Positions 36,570 through 45,860 of a stretch of 64,000 nucleotides of DNA are shown here, in pieces. A program made the position numbers and the translations under genes. Location: contig NZ_CP044535.1 in assembly GCF_008931845.1 (NCBI RefSeq), positions 248,001-312,000 of the forward strand, read 5' to 3'. Within the stretch, counting starts at the first letter, position 1, and each line of letters begins with the position of its first letter. Source of the stretch: Borrelia maritima (GTDB lineage: Bacteria > Spirochaetota > Spirochaetia > Borreliales > Borreliaceae). Below the pieces are notes generated by a model that did no database searches, was not told the origin of the DNA, and saw only the letters and a list, made by a program, of their open reading frames with translations.

Positions 36570-37688
36570 CTAATTAAACTTTTTAGTAATGGAATATACT
36601 CTCACAAGAATTTTTGAAACAACCTCCCAATATTCTCTTGGAATTTCTTCGTTAACCCTAACATTAGTATAAAGCGCTCTTGCAAGCAGCTTATTTTCCA
36701 TTAAAGGGATATTATTTTCTTTTGCAATTTTTTTAATTGTGAAGGCTATTTCATCTTGCCCTTTTGCAAGCACCCTTGGAGCTAGCATTGTTTTACTATC
36801 CCACTTAATAGCAACAGCAAAATGTTCTGGGTTTGTAATTACTACATCTGCTTGAGGAACAACCACTCTTAAATTAGCACTTAAAACACCCCTCATTCTC
36901 TCTTTCATTCTAGATCGAAGTAAAGGATCACCTTCCATTTCCTTTCTCTCCTGCTTTACCTCTTCTTTTGTCATTTTCAAACTCTCAATGTACTGAGATC
37001 TTTGAAACAAATAATCAAACACCCCAACAATTGCCAAAAACATTACTGAGAAAAAACATATCTTATAGGCAAGCATTAACACAATAGAAATTCCAGAATT
37101 AAGCGTATACTCCGAAAGCTTAGAAATTTTGCCTATATTGTTTTCTATAATAAAATAATATATCAAGCATATTATAACAACTTTTAACAAACTTTTAAAT
37201 AAATTGAAAAAAGCCCCTGCTGAAAAAAAAGAATTTTTTGCCCACCTGGAAAAATTAAAACTAATTTTATCCCACCTTGGCTCCAAAGATTTAAAAGTAA
37301 TAAAAAAACCTACTTGAATAATATTAACAAAAAAATTAACAGCCAGAGATGCAAAAAAAAACAAAACGACATATCCAATGATGGATCTAATATATGCAAA
37401 GCCCATGGAATAAACACTCATCCGCATAACTTCGGGAAGCTTGCTAGCCTGTTCTTTAAAAACAGCTACTAAATCTAAAGCAAAATAAGAAAGCATAAAA
37501 AAAAACAATGCAAATAACAACAAAAGACTAACAGCAGTATTAATTTCAATAGACTTTAATACCCGTCCTTCTTCTCTTGCTTTTTGTTTTTTCTGGTCAG
37601 TAGGTAATTCAGTTCTCCCCTCATCATCTGCAGAAAAAAAATCAAGGGGAATATACCAGCTTTTAATCAAAAAATCATCTTTTATCAT
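36570..37688 (-). CDS. flhB: Flagellar export switch protein FlhB, 372 aa
   Basis: Export-gate protein that switches specificity from rod/hook to filament substrates after self-cleavage. An N-terminal cytoplasmic tail (EGRTELPTDQKKQKAREEGRV, about 23-43) precedes four membrane helices (to about 228). A charged linker and the C-terminal domain follow. The cleavage motif, usually NPTH, reads NPEH here (residues 286-289), so the Asn-Pro bond and His are kept but Thr is Glu. The start codon overlaps the fliR stop by one base (TAATG), a sign of coupled translation. Confidence 0.95.
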   Translation of the reverse strand: MIKDDFLIKSWYIPLDFFSADDEGRTELPTDQKKQKAREEGRVLKSIEINTAVSLLLLFALFFFMLSYFALDLVAVFKEQASKLPEVMRMSVYSMGFAYIRSIIGYVVLFFFASLAVNFFVNIIQVGFFITFKSLEPRWDKISFNFSRWAKNSFFSAGAFFNLFKSLLKVVIICLIYYFIIENNIGKISKLSEYTLNSGISIVLMLAYKICFFSVMFLAIVGVFDYLFQRSQYIESLKMTKEEVKQERKEMEGDPLLRSRMKERMRGVLSANLRVVVPQADVVITNPEHFAVAIKWDSKTMLAPRVLAKGQDEIAFTIKKIAKENNIPLMENKLLARALYTNVRVNEEIPREYWEVVSKILVRVYSITKKFN

Positions 37689-38497
37689 TATTTTAAAACT
37701 CTAGAAAACAACTTTAAAAACCTATCAAGAGAATCTAAGGAAAGCTCAATCACTCTTTTTGAAGATGTTGCCAAGCTTGGAAATCCAATATACAAAATTA
37801 ACAATCCTAAAAATAGCGAAGTTGAAAAACTAATTATTAATAGATTAATCTGAGGTGATGATTTTGAAAGTATTCCTAATACCAAATAAAAAAGTAAAAG
37901 CAAAGCCAATATTGGAAACGAAATTAATAAAGCTTTTTCAAAAAGAAATCCAAAAGACATAAGCAAAAGCTTAACAAATTCAAAATTTCCCATATTGACC
38001 AAATGTTCAACTCTAATGTTTAAAACAGAATCATGTATACCAATTACAAAAAATCGAAGTAAAAAATTGCTTGATAAGAACAAAAGTAAAAATAAATAAG
38101 CAAAAATTTGCGAAATAATCATGCTATCTTCTTCTGAAAAAAGATCAAAAATATTTGCATAAGCAAGGCCAATTTGATTAGAAAAGAAAAATCCAATTAA
38201 ATGGAAAACATTAAAAATTATACTAACAAAAAATGCCTGAATAAGACCTAAAATAGCTTCTCCTAATAAAATCAACACAAAATAAAACATATTGTCTAAG
38301 GGATAAACAATTTTAATCTTTTCAACAACAATTACAGAGAGAATCAATGAAAAGAAAAAATTAAAATATCCAATTTTTATTGTTGAAAACAACGGAGAAA
38401 ATTTTAAAAACATAAAAATTCTAACTAACACAGGTAAAATTGTAAAAGATTTTAAAAATAAAAAACTCAAATTCAAAATTTCATCCACATAATACAA
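37688..38497 (-). CDS. fliR: Flagellar export protein FliR, 269 aa
   Basis: Membrane component of the FliP-FliQ-FliR export gate, contributing one helical unit to the conical pore. Six or more hydrophobic segments cover nearly the whole length (for example LILSVIVVEKIKIV and ALLLLFYLVLGILSKSSPQI, the latter like the conserved C-terminal SPQ-N signature). The start is uncertain: TTG at 38497 gives 269 residues, typical for the family, but neither it nor GTG at 38488 has a ribosome site. The gap from fliQ is 14 bases. Confidence 0.92.
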   Translation of the reverse strand: MYYVDEILNLSFLFLKSFTILPVLVRIFMFLKFSPLFSTIKIGYFNFFFSLILSVIVVEKIKIVYPLDNMFYFVLILLGEAILGLIQAFFVSIIFNVFHLIGFFFSNQIGLAYANIFDLFSEEDSMIISQIFAYLFLLLFLSSNFLLRFFVIGIHDSVLNIRVEHLVNMGNFEFVKLLLMSFGFLFEKALLISFPILALLLLFYLVLGILSKSSPQINLLIISFSTSLFLGLLILYIGFPSLATSSKRVIELSLDSLDRFLKLFSRVLK

Positions 38498-38511
38498 TTT
38501 AAAATTATAAA

Positions 38512-38775
38512 TTAAACATTTTGCAATTGATTAAAAATCATATAAGTAAACTGCATAAGCTTATTCAAAATCCAAGGACCAAAAATCACAATAGTTAAAA
38601 GTATAACAATAATCTTTGGAATAAAACTTAAAGTTTGATCTTGAATTGAAGTAATAGCTTGAAAAATTGAAATCAAAAGACCAACTATAAGGGCTATAAT
38701 CAGCATTGGAGCTGATAAAATAATAATGTTTTCAATAGAAATTCTGATTAAATAAAGAATGTGCCCTGCAGTCAT
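38512..38775 (-). CDS. fliQ: Flagellar export protein FliQ, 87 aa
   Basis: Small two-helix membrane subunit of the export gate. The helical hairpin (about 15-75) contains ALIVGLLISIFQAITSIQDQTLSF, the family signature. I start at the ATG at 38775, which gives MTAGHILYLIR and 87 residues, the normal FliQ length. TAGAG lies six bases upstream. An earlier in-frame start at 38820 would add 15 residues overlapping fliP and is unlikely. It sits between fliP and fliR. Confidence 0.93.
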   Translation of the reverse strand: MTAGHILYLIRISIENIIILSAPMLIIALIVGLLISIFQAITSIQDQTLSFIPKIIVILLTIVIFGPWILNKLMQFTYMIFNQLQNV

Positions 38776-38794
38776 ATACAACTCTACATAAAAC

Positions 38795-39559
38795 CTACAT
38801 AAAACTTTTAATAAGACCACTAGTAATTAAAGTCCAGCCATCTACCATTACAAAAAGAATCAGCTTAAAAGGCAAAGATATCATTACAGGGGGTAGCATT
38901 ATCATACCCATAGCCATTAAAACAGAAGCAACAATAATGTCTAAAACTATAAAAGGCAAAAATATTAAAATTCCCATCTTGAAAGCCACTTTAAGCTCAT
39001 GCAAAATAAAAGCTGCAATTAAAACATGAGTTGGAACTTCACTAAAATTTTTTGGTCGATCATAATTGCTAATGCTCATAAATAATCTAATCTCTTCATG
39101 ACGCCCATCAGACATCTGCTTATACATAAAAATTCTAAGAGGAGCAATCCCTTTGTTATAAAATTCATCAAAATTTATTTTTGACTCTTTAAGAGGCAAA
39201 TAAGCTTGCTTATATATAACATTAAAAGTTGGCCACATAGTAAAAATAGTTAAAAACAAAGCCAATCCCATTACTATCTGAGTAGGAGGAGATTGCTGAA
39301 GAGATAAAGCACGCCTAATAAAATCCAAAACTATGGATATTCGTAAAAACGAAGTCATTAAAACTAAAAATGCCGGAGAAAGAGTAATAATGGTTAATAG
39401 AATCAAAAGCTGCAAAGAAAAAGCTATCTCTGAACCACCAATATTGTCAAAATTTAGAAACGGGAAATTAAGCCCATTAGTAGCTTGCAAAGATTTTGTT
39501 TGAGCAAAAGATAAACTTGTTACACTAAAAAATAAAAAAAAAATAAAACACTTTCTCAA
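38795..39559 (-). CDS. fliP: Flagellar export protein FliP, 254 aa
   Basis: Pore-forming subunit of the flagellar export gate (five copies). A cleavable N-terminal signal (FIFFLFFSVTSLSFA, about 5-19) is usual for FliP. Four membrane helices follow, with the family signatures SFLRISIVLDFIRRAL and ALFLTIFTMWPTF, and VLMAMGMIMLPPVMISLPFKL near the end. The start is TTG, supported by AGAGGG six bases upstream that overlaps the fliO stop. Length matches the family. Confidence 0.95.
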   Translation of the reverse strand: MRKCFIFFLFFSVTSLSFAQTKSLQATNGLNFPFLNFDNIGGSEIAFSLQLLILLTIITLSPAFLVLMTSFLRISIVLDFIRRALSLQQSPPTQIVMGLALFLTIFTMWPTFNVIYKQAYLPLKESKINFDEFYNKGIAPLRIFMYKQMSDGRHEEIRLFMSISNYDRPKNFSEVPTHVLIAAFILHELKVAFKMGILIFLPFIVLDIIVASVLMAMGMIMLPPVMISLPFKLILFVMVDGWTLITSGLIKSFM

Positions 39560-39569
39560 AATAAACCCT

Positions 39570-40196
39570 CTAAAATTTTTTTAACCTATCTTGTTTATCC
39601 TTAAGTGAAGTCTCAATTTTCTTTTCAAGTTTAACATAATCATTACCAGAAAAAGCAATTTTTTCTTTTTTGAGTAACATTTTATTAAAGATTGATTTAA
39701 AAGAATCTTTCTTAGTAGAATCATTAATTTCACTAAACTTACGATTAAAATTTTCTAACTCTTCTTCAGATTTAACCTCTTTAAGCAAAACAGAAGAATT
39801 ATTAGAAACTAAAAATATGTAAACATTGTCTAATATCCTTATAATCCTTATTGAGTTTTTAACATCTATCTCGTAAAAAACAAGCTCCTTAACTAAATTA
39901 GAATTTTGTTCATATTTACTTTTTTTTGAATGAAAGATCAACTTCTTAAATAAAAAAAAGATAAAAAAAGCAACAAGTAAAAATAAAACTATCTTAACCA
40001 AATCTAAAATATTAAAAAGAGAAACTGGCTGAATACTATCCTTGTTAGCAAAATTTGCCTTATTTTCTTCAAAGATCGGCAATCTAGATTCATTTTCTAA
40101 ATCAACAGATGCTGAACCTACCTGTTCTTGTGAATTAGCATATGTAAAAAAAATAGAAAACGCTAAAAAAACTAAAAATAAAAATTTATTATTCAT
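39570..40196 (-). CDS. fliO: FliO-type flagellar protein (called FliZ in Borrelia), 208 aa
   Basis: Membrane protein that helps assemble the FliP ring. It has an N-terminal signal peptide (about 3-21, ending ANSQEQ) and a short periplasmic stretch. One membrane helix (about 66-88, [19 protein letters not shown]) precedes a cytoplasmic domain with the FliO-like beta pattern ([19 protein letters not shown]). The ATG overlaps the fliN stop by eight bases (ATGAATAA). FliO is poorly conserved, so the name relies partly on its place between fliN and fliP. Confidence 0.85.
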   Translation of the reverse strand: MNNKFLFLVFLAFSIFFTYANSQEQVGSASVDLENESRLPIFEENKANFANKDSIQPVSLFNILDLVKIVLFLLVAFFIFFLFKKLIFHSKKSKYEQNSNLVKELVFYEIDVKNSIRIIRILDNVYIFLVSNNSSVLLKEVKSEEELENFNRKFSEINDSTKKDSFKSIFNKMLLKKEKIAFSGNDYVKLEKKIETSLKDKQDRLKKF

Positions 40197-40530
40197 TTTT
40201 AGTTTTAATTATCTCAGTAATTCTAACTCCAAAATTTTCATCAATTACAACTACTTCTCCCCTGGCAACTATTTTACCGTTCACTAAAATATCTACAGGC
40301 TCACCAGCAAGTTTATCAAGGGTAATAATTGTGCCCTCAGACATGCCAAGTATATCTTTTATTTTACGCTCTGTTCTTCCAAGCTCTACAGTAAGCTGCA
40401 TAGAAACATCCATTAAAAGTCCAAAATTACTAGGATCAACTCCTTCTGGTAAAGTATCAATTAAATCGGGAAGCTTAACCCCTTTTATTTCCGGTTTTTC
40501 TCCATTATCACTCTTTTCATCTACGCTCAT
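40189..40530 (-). CDS. fliN: Flagellar switch protein FliN, 113 aa
   Basis: C-ring protein at the cytoplasmic base of the motor. It binds FliH-FliI and shares the switch with FliM and FliG. The SpoA domain occupies about residues 35-110: [20 protein letters not shown], then [23 protein letters not shown] and FGVRITEII. The acidic N-terminus is variable. AAGAGG lies eight bases before the ATG. There is a 46-base gap to fliM and an eight-base overlap with fliO. Confidence 0.96.
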   Translation of the reverse strand: MSVDEKSDNGEKPEIKGVKLPDLIDTLPEGVDPSNFGLLMDVSMQLTVELGRTERKIKDILGMSEGTIITLDKLAGEPVDILVNGKIVARGEVVVIDENFGVRITEIIKTKNE

Positions 40531-40576
40531 AATTCAAACCTCTTATCAATTTAAGTTAATACAAATAAATTATATA

Positions 40577-41635
40577 TCACTCAACCTCTTCTGTAAGCTC
40601 TTTTAACAAATCAAATCCTTTTATATCTCCAATTTTTTCTGTAATTTGTACTGAAACTTTATTCCCCATTAAGCCCATTCTACATTTAAACTTTTCTTTA
40701 GTACCAACCTTTAAAGTTAAATCTTTATTGATTAGAGAAGATTCAAGATTTAAAACATCCCCTTTTTCAAGAGATAAAATTTCTCTTACCTTAAGTTTAA
40801 CCTCTCCTATTTCTGCTATCAAAGGCATCGCTGTATTTTCCAATTTTTCACGCAAAGCATCAAGATTCTCACTTGTAGTTCCAACCCCAATCAAAGAATG
40901 CCAATATCTTGTTGATAGCTTTGAAACAATAGGCTCTATAGTAATATATGGTAAACAAAAATTCATAAGCCCTTCAACTTTTCCTATTTTAACCTCAAGA
41001 GTTACTAAAATGATCATTTCTGTAGGGGGAACTATTTGAGCAAACTGTGGATTGACCTCAATATGCCCAAATCTTGGCCTTAGATCAACAACTTGAGACC
41101 AAGCCTCCCTCATATTAGCAAGTATACGAATAATAACACTTTCCATGACAGACTGCTCAATTTCTGTTAAATCTCTACTTTTATCTTTAATCGTATCTCC
41201 ATCTCCCCCAAAAAGTCTATCTACTATAGCAAATGCTATGGTTGGATCAACTTCAAAAATAGCAGATCCTTTAAGAGGGTCCATATTTATTATTGCTAAA
41301 GTTGTAGGATTGGGTATTGATCTGATAAACTCTTCATAGGTTAATTGGTCAACTGAAGCTACATGAACATGAACCATTTTTCTCAAAAGAGCAGAAAGTG
41401 AAGTTGTAGTATACCTAGCAAATGCCTCATGAAAACTTGAAACTGTCCTGACCTGTTCTTTTGAAAATTTATCTGGCCTTTTAAAGTCATACACCTTAAC
41501 TTTTTGCTTTTTGCCTGTAGGACTAGATATAACATTGGAAAGGGATTCGTCTAAGGATAAACTTTCAGACGAATTGATAGACTCTAAAAGACTATCTATA
41601 TCGTCTTGAGATAAAGCTCCTGGATTATTTGCCAT
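40577..41635 (-). CDS. fliM: Flagellar switch protein FliM, 352 aa
   Basis: C-ring protein that binds phosphorylated CheY and sets rotation direction. The N-terminal LSQDDIDSLL (8-17) is the CheY-binding peptide. A CheC-like middle domain (about 60-245) contains NPQFAQIVPPTEMIILV. The C-terminal SpoA domain (about 262-345) interacts with FliN. AAAGGA lies seven bases before the ATG. Length is normal. Confidence 0.96.
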   Translation of the reverse strand: MANNPGALSQDDIDSLLESINSSESLSLDESLSNVISSPTGKKQKVKVYDFKRPDKFSKEQVRTVSSFHEAFARYTTTSLSALLRKMVHVHVASVDQLTYEEFIRSIPNPTTLAIINMDPLKGSAIFEVDPTIAFAIVDRLFGGDGDTIKDKSRDLTEIEQSVMESVIIRILANMREAWSQVVDLRPRFGHIEVNPQFAQIVPPTEMIILVTLEVKIGKVEGLMNFCLPYITIEPIVSKLSTRYWHSLIGVGTTSENLDALREKLENTAMPLIAEIGEVKLKVREILSLEKGDVLNLESSLINKDLTLKVGTKEKFKCRMGLMGNKVSVQITEKIGDIKGFDLLKELTEEVE

Positions 41636-41679
41636 TTGAAATTCCTTTAAATTTAAAATTCTTTTAAATTTATTAATTA

Positions 41680-42216
41680 TTACATATCAAAAATATCAAT
41701 TTGGGTTAATGCTATTTCTTTTATTTCTCCATTTCTAAGAATACTATTAATTCTCGCCTTAATTTCTGCTTTTATTTGACTTTCATTCTTTATTTCTTGA
41801 CCAGTTCTTTGGCTAAAATATTCTCTAATAATGTCTTTTAAGCGCACCTTTTGTCTACCAAGCTCATTGAGAATATTAACATTATTCTCAGCATATCCTA
41901 AAGCAAGCTTTACAACAAAAGTTTTTGGAGGAACATCTAAAGTGTTGCCTCTAATCTCATCTATACTCTCATACCATATAAGCATAGGAGGCTTTCCTAA
42001 GTATTCATTAGAAAAAACTGGAAAATCACTAGGAGCTCCACTTTGGCTTACAACCATTTTAGATACAAAATAAGAAACAATTATCATTATTGCAACAGTA
42101 AATATTCCTATTGCAAGTATCTGCAAAATTTTTATTATAATATCGGGCAATAAACCACCTTTTCTACCAACATTAGAATCCACCATATCTAAATTTTCAT
42201 CATCTTTATTTGGCAT
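41680..42216 (-). CDS. fliL: Flagellar stator-associated protein FliL, 178 aa
   Basis: Inner-membrane protein forming rings around stators and stabilising them. In Borrelia it helps keep periplasmic flagella oriented. An acidic cytoplasmic N-terminus (about 1-25) leads to one membrane helix (about 30-52). The periplasmic domain contains FVVKLALGYAENN and ends with an ARINSILRNGEI segment typical of FliL. AGGAGGG lies eight bases before the ATG. It follows motB after 48 bases. Confidence 0.94.
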   Translation of the reverse strand: MPNKDDENLDMVDSNVGRKGGLLPDIIIKILQILAIGIFTVAIMIIVSYFVSKMVVSQSGAPSDFPVFSNEYLGKPPMLIWYESIDEIRGNTLDVPPKTFVVKLALGYAENNVNILNELGRQKVRLKDIIREYFSQRTGQEIKNESQIKAEIKARINSILRNGEIKEIALTQIDIFDM

Positions 42217-42264
42217 AATAAAATCCCTCCTATTAGTTTCTTATTTATAAGTTAAAAAGAACTA

Positions 42265-43047
42265 TTACTGCTTAATTTCCTTAGGAAAACTTAAAGCCGC
42301 GTCCGTAGTAATTAATATATCAATTCTTCTATTATAAGCTCTGCCCTCAGGAGTATCATCTGTTGCAATAGGTCTACTTCCGCCAAAACCAGATACTTCA
42401 AACTTATTTTCAATGCTCTTAGCACTAGGTTGATTTAAATAGTTTAAAATATGTTCCAGCATATTAACTGATCTTGCAACCGAAAGCTCCCAATTGCTTT
42501 TCCAAGGTCCATTTACATCAGTATCAATATTATCTGTATGCCCTTCTATTTTAAAATTATAGCCTCTTGAGCTTAAAACGCCAATAAAAGATGCTATTTT
42601 TTGAATAGAATCTCTATTATCTTCAAGCTTAACATCTGCACTAGCAGAATCAAAAAATGCATCTGCCGCAAGAGATATCACAATACCCCTCTCTTCTTGT
42701 CTAACTATAATGTTTTTAGACTGAATTTTCTCAATAAATTCAATCATAGATTTATTTTTAGCAGTTTGAGATGCTTGTTTATTTCGCACAGTAGAAGGCA
42801 AAGACATAAAACTATTACTCAAATAAGATAATTTACTAAAGTCTAAAGTTTTTCCACCTTTAAAAAATCCTGCGCCTGTGAAAGAAGCAGACATTATTCT
42901 TATAACATTTTCTTGAAAAATAATATCATTTAATGAAAACATTGTAACAAAAAATACAAGTAGTAAAGTAACCATGTCTCCATAAGTCAACATATAATCT
43001 GGAGATCCTTCATCACATTTTAAAGGCTTTTTAATTCGCAAAGCCAT
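42265..43047 (-). CDS. motB: Flagellar stator protein MotB, 260 aa
   Basis: Peptidoglycan-binding half of the proton-driven stator. The single membrane helix (about 22-42) carries the proton-binding Asp24 in YMLTYGDMVTLLLVFF. A plug-like segment follows. The OmpA-like domain (about 125-250) has IEGHTDNIDTD and SVARSVNMLEHIL for binding the wall, and GRAYNRRIDI. GGAGGTGA precedes the ATG, which overlaps the motA stop by one base (TAATG). Confidence 0.96.
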   Translation of the reverse strand: MALRIKKPLKCDEGSPDYMLTYGDMVTLLLVFFVTMFSLNDIIFQENVIRIMSASFTGAGFFKGGKTLDFSKLSYLSNSFMSLPSTVRNKQASQTAKNKSMIEFIEKIQSKNIIVRQEERGIVISLAADAFFDSASADVKLEDNRDSIQKIASFIGVLSSRGYNFKIEGHTDNIDTDVNGPWKSNWELSVARSVNMLEHILNYLNQPSAKSIENKFEVSGFGGSRPIATDDTPEGRAYNRRIDILITTDAALSFPKEIKQ

Positions 43048-43829
43048 TATTCACCTCCAATGCTACTACCAAGATGGTTTCGATCTTTGGGAGTTAAAAA
43101 AGTCATTAATTTTTGCTCTAAAATTCTAGGATTATCCCCGGACTGAATTGATAAAACACCTTCGATGATCATTGTTTTTACTGCAGCTTCCTCAGAATCA
43201 ATTTTTTCAAGCTTAAGTTGAACAGGTGTAAACATTAAATTTGCCATTATGGTTCCATAAAGAGTTGTAATAAGAGCAACAGCCATAGAAGACCCAAGCG
43301 CAGACTTATCTTCTAGATTGCCAAGAAGAGCTACAAGCCCAATAAGAGTTCCTATCATACCAAAAGCGGGAGCAAGTTTTGCCCAAGTCTTAAAAAGATC
43401 TGAACCAACTTTATGTCTTTCTTGCATTTGATCAAGCTCTAAATATAGCATAGTCCTAATTACCTCCGGATCTGCACCATCAACAACAAGCCTCATTCCT
43501 GATTTAAAAAATGGATCATTAATTTGTTCAAGTTCATCATCAAGAGACAAAAGACCTTCTTTTCTAGCCTTTTCTGAAAGCTCTACTAGTACTTTTATAA
43601 CAGAAGTTTTAGCATAAGAATTTCTTCTAAAGAAAAATCCCAAATACGTTGGAATTTTTTTCACAGCAAAAACTTCTGAAGAAGCCATAAGGGCAGAAAA
43701 AGATCCAACAATAGTAATAAAAACAGAACTTAAATCCCAAAAAACACCAAGTCCTGTAGGAGTAAATGCCATGGAAATTAAAATAGCTCCAAATCCAACT
43801 CCCCACCCCATTATACTAGCTAAATTCAT
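43047..43829 (-). CDS. motA: Flagellar stator protein MotA, 260 aa
   Basis: Five-copy stator subunit that couples proton flow to torque on FliG. Four membrane helices are visible (about 2-22, 32-52, 152-172, 180-205). The cytoplasmic loop (about 65-150) carries the charged face that meets FliG. Pro154 in APAFGMIGTLIGLVALL is the conserved helix-3 proline. The protein resembles the shorter MotA/PomA class (about 255-260). The start overlaps the flbD stop by one base (TAATG); the ribosome site is a weak GGGGG. Confidence 0.95.
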   Translation of the reverse strand: MNLASIMGWGVGFGAILISMAFTPTGLGVFWDLSSVFITIVGSFSALMASSEVFAVKKIPTYLGFFFRRNSYAKTSVIKVLVELSEKARKEGLLSLDDELEQINDPFFKSGMRLVVDGADPEVIRTMLYLELDQMQERHKVGSDLFKTWAKLAPAFGMIGTLIGLVALLGNLEDKSALGSSMAVALITTLYGTIMANLMFTPVQLKLEKIDSEEAAVKTMIIEGVLSIQSGDNPRILEQKLMTFLTPKDRNHLGSSIGGE

Positions 43830-44050
43830 TATTCAACGCCCCCATTTCCTTCTCCTACAATTTTTTGAAAAGAAGCAACTTCTTTCCTATACAACTTAAT
43901 CCTATTGACCACCTCTTCAACTTTTTCTTTTACAATTAACTTCTTACCGTTCATAAGAAGAATTGTAGTATCAGGATTAGCTTCAATACTTTCAATATGA
44001 CAAGGATTTAAATAATATCCATCGCCATTAAGCTTAGTTACAAAAATCAT
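43829..44050 (-). CDS. flbD: FlbD-family flagellar protein, 73 aa
   Basis: Small conserved protein found next to motA and flgE in spirochaetes and Firmicutes (also called SwrD), where it raises motor torque. The family pattern is clear: IFVTKLNGDGYYLNPCHIES, then PDTTILLMNGKKLIVKEKVEEVVNRI. There is no membrane segment. The start lacks a good ribosome site, and the gene ends with a TAATG overlap into motA. It lies 20 bases after flgE. The assignment is secure; the mechanism is not known. Confidence 0.9.
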   Translation of the reverse strand: MIFVTKLNGDGYYLNPCHIESIEANPDTTILLMNGKKLIVKEKVEEVVNRIKLYRKEVASFQKIVGEGNGGVE

Positions 44051-44070
44051 ATATTAAAAACAATCTTAGA

Positions 44071-45399
44071 TTAATTTTTCAATCTTACAAGTTCTTGCAA
44101 TAATTGATCAGAAGTAGTAATAGTTTTAGCATTTGCCTGAAATCCTCTTTGAGTCACTATCATATCTGTAAATTGCTCTGCAAGATCAACATTAGCCATT
44201 TCTAAAACACCAGATCTAATATCACCAAGTCCAGCAAGTCCGGTTTCACCTATTCTAACTTGACCTGAATTGCTTGTTTCTACAAAATTAGTATCGCCCG
44301 ATTTTGCAAGTCCTCCGGGATTCATAAAAGAAGCAAGAGCAATCTTTCCAAGATCTCGCCTTATGCCATTTGAGTAAATTCCAACTATGACGCCATTTTG
44401 ATCAATTTCATAACTTTCCATATATCCCATACCATATCCATCTTGAATAATGGCCTTTGTGCTGCTAGAATCAGCAAACTGAGTGATTGAATCAGTATAA
44501 CTTCCAACTGTTCCTAATTTCAAATTTACAGTTTGCTGCTCACCAACTTCACCCACATTTGCGCCCAAAACATTAAATGTTATAGGAATTTGGAGAACAT
44601 CCCCTTTTTGACTTGGTTGCCCATTTAAAGATGCCAATGCCCCTTCATTGTCAAAACTAAGAGTAAAATTTGAATTTTGCTCTCCATTTATTAACACAGT
44701 TACATTCCACAAGTTAGGGGTATTCAAATCTTTCACAACCCTAAGCTCAAGAACACTAACATTTCCAAAACTGTCATATAATGACTTATTGACAACCCAA
44801 GTTCCACGTGCAATATCTGCAGGACTTGCCCCTTCTTGAATTAAGGGCAATCTCTTATCAAGATTGCAAGCAAAAGTAACGTTTTTAGTAGACCTTGCCC
44901 CTTCTTTATCTCCAATCGGAATAATCAGATCCTCAATATCAGAAGCTGTATTGATAACCCTTTCTCCTTCTAAATTTCTTGCCATCCAACCTTGAATTCG
45001 CATTCCATTTGCAGGATTTACAAGATGCCGATCAGAATCCACATCAAAAGCACCGGCTCTTGTATAAAATAAATTTTTACCTTCTTTTAAAATAAAAAAT
45101 CCATTTCCACTAACTCCAAGATCAGATGCTTTTTGAGTACTTTGGAAAGCCCCTTGGGTGTGAATAGTGTCAATTGAAGCAACATTCATACCCAATCCAA
45201 CTTGCTTAGGATTAGTCCCACCACGAGAATCAGTAGGGCGAGAAGCTCCAGAAATAGATTGGGATATCATATCCTGAAAATTCACTCTTCCCTTTTTAAA
45301 ACCAATTGTATTCACATTCGCAATATTGTTACCAACAACATCCATTCTTGTTTGATGATTCTGAAGTCCAGAAACACCAGAATATAAAGACCTCATCAT
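44071..45399 (-). CDS. flgE: Flagellar hook protein FlgE, 442 aa
   Basis: Forms the hook, the universal joint of the periplasmic flagellum. It has the N-terminal rod/hook motif (MRSLYSGVSGLQNHQTRMDVVGNNIAN in segments, residues 2-28) and a C-terminal helix (LAEQFTDMIVTQRGFQANAKT). A beta-rich middle lies between. Lys165 and Cys178 are present, the pair reported in Treponema denticola FlgE to form the inter-subunit lysinoalanine cross-link of spirochaete hooks. The ATG pair follows GGAGGAG with seven-base spacing; that site lies in the end of flgD. Length fits spirochaete FlgE. Confidence 0.96.
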   Translation of the reverse strand: MMRSLYSGVSGLQNHQTRMDVVGNNIANVNTIGFKKGRVNFQDMISQSISGASRPTDSRGGTNPKQVGLGMNVASIDTIHTQGAFQSTQKASDLGVSGNGFFILKEGKNLFYTRAGAFDVDSDRHLVNPANGMRIQGWMARNLEGERVINTASDIEDLIIPIGDKEGARSTKNVTFACNLDKRLPLIQEGASPADIARGTWVVNKSLYDSFGNVSVLELRVVKDLNTPNLWNVTVLINGEQNSNFTLSFDNEGALASLNGQPSQKGDVLQIPITFNVLGANVGEVGEQQTVNLKLGTVGSYTDSITQFADSSSTKAIIQDGYGMGYMESYEIDQNGVIVGIYSNGIRRDLGKIALASFMNPGGLAKSGDTNFVETSNSGQVRIGETGLAGLGDIRSGVLEMANVDLAEQFTDMIVTQRGFQANAKTITTSDQLLQELVRLKN

Positions 45400-45403
45400 A
45401 TAA

Positions 45404-45847
45404 TTACTCCTCCAAACCTACCGATAATATGTTTTTATATACATAATAATTACCATTAACCATAATTTGGGGTATTGCACCTGTCTTAATGCTTGTAACA
45501 CGACCTTCAACAATCTCCCCGTCACCATGCTGAAATTTAATTACTTTGCCTAGTAAATCCAAATCTTTTCTTATTCCTAAAGAAGACGAAAGTTTTTCAA
45601 ATGACTTGCTCATATTGGTCATTTGCTCAAGGGCTGAAAATTGCGCCATTTGAGTAATAAATTCTTTATCCTTCATTGGATTTGTAGGGTCTTGATATTT
45701 AAGTTGAGTAATAAGCAACTTTAAAAAATCATCTTTACCAAGATTAACCTTGTTAGATACATTATCAACCTTAAAATTCGATTCTTTTTTAACTCTACTA
45801 TTAATATTCAAATTAGAAACATTTTCAACACCATTCATTTTAATCAT
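45404..45847 (-). CDS. flgD: Hook cap/scaffold protein FlgD, 147 aa
   Basis: Cap that guides hook assembly. The conserved core is at about 37-80: [20 protein letters not shown], then [20 protein letters not shown] short C-terminal beta domain follows (about 85-147). At 147 residues it lacks the larger FlgD-Ig/Tudor extension of enteric FlgD (about 230), as in other Borrelia. GGTGGAG lies four bases before the chosen ATG. A second ATG three codons in is possible. It sits four bases before flgE. Confidence 0.94.
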   Translation of the reverse strand: MIKMNGVENVSNLNINSRVKKESNFKVDNVSNKVNLGKDDFLKLLITQLKYQDPTNPMKDKEFITQMAQFSALEQMTNMSKSFEKLSSSLGIRKDLDLLGKVIKFQHGDGEIVEGRVTSIKTGAIPQIMVNGNYYVYKNILSVGLEE

Positions 45848-45860
45848 TTAACTCCACCTT

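Noticed and set aside
38776..38820. FliQ start at 38820
   Set aside because: The extra residues overlap fliP, have no ribosome site, and exceed normal FliQ length; ATG at 38775 has TAGAG.
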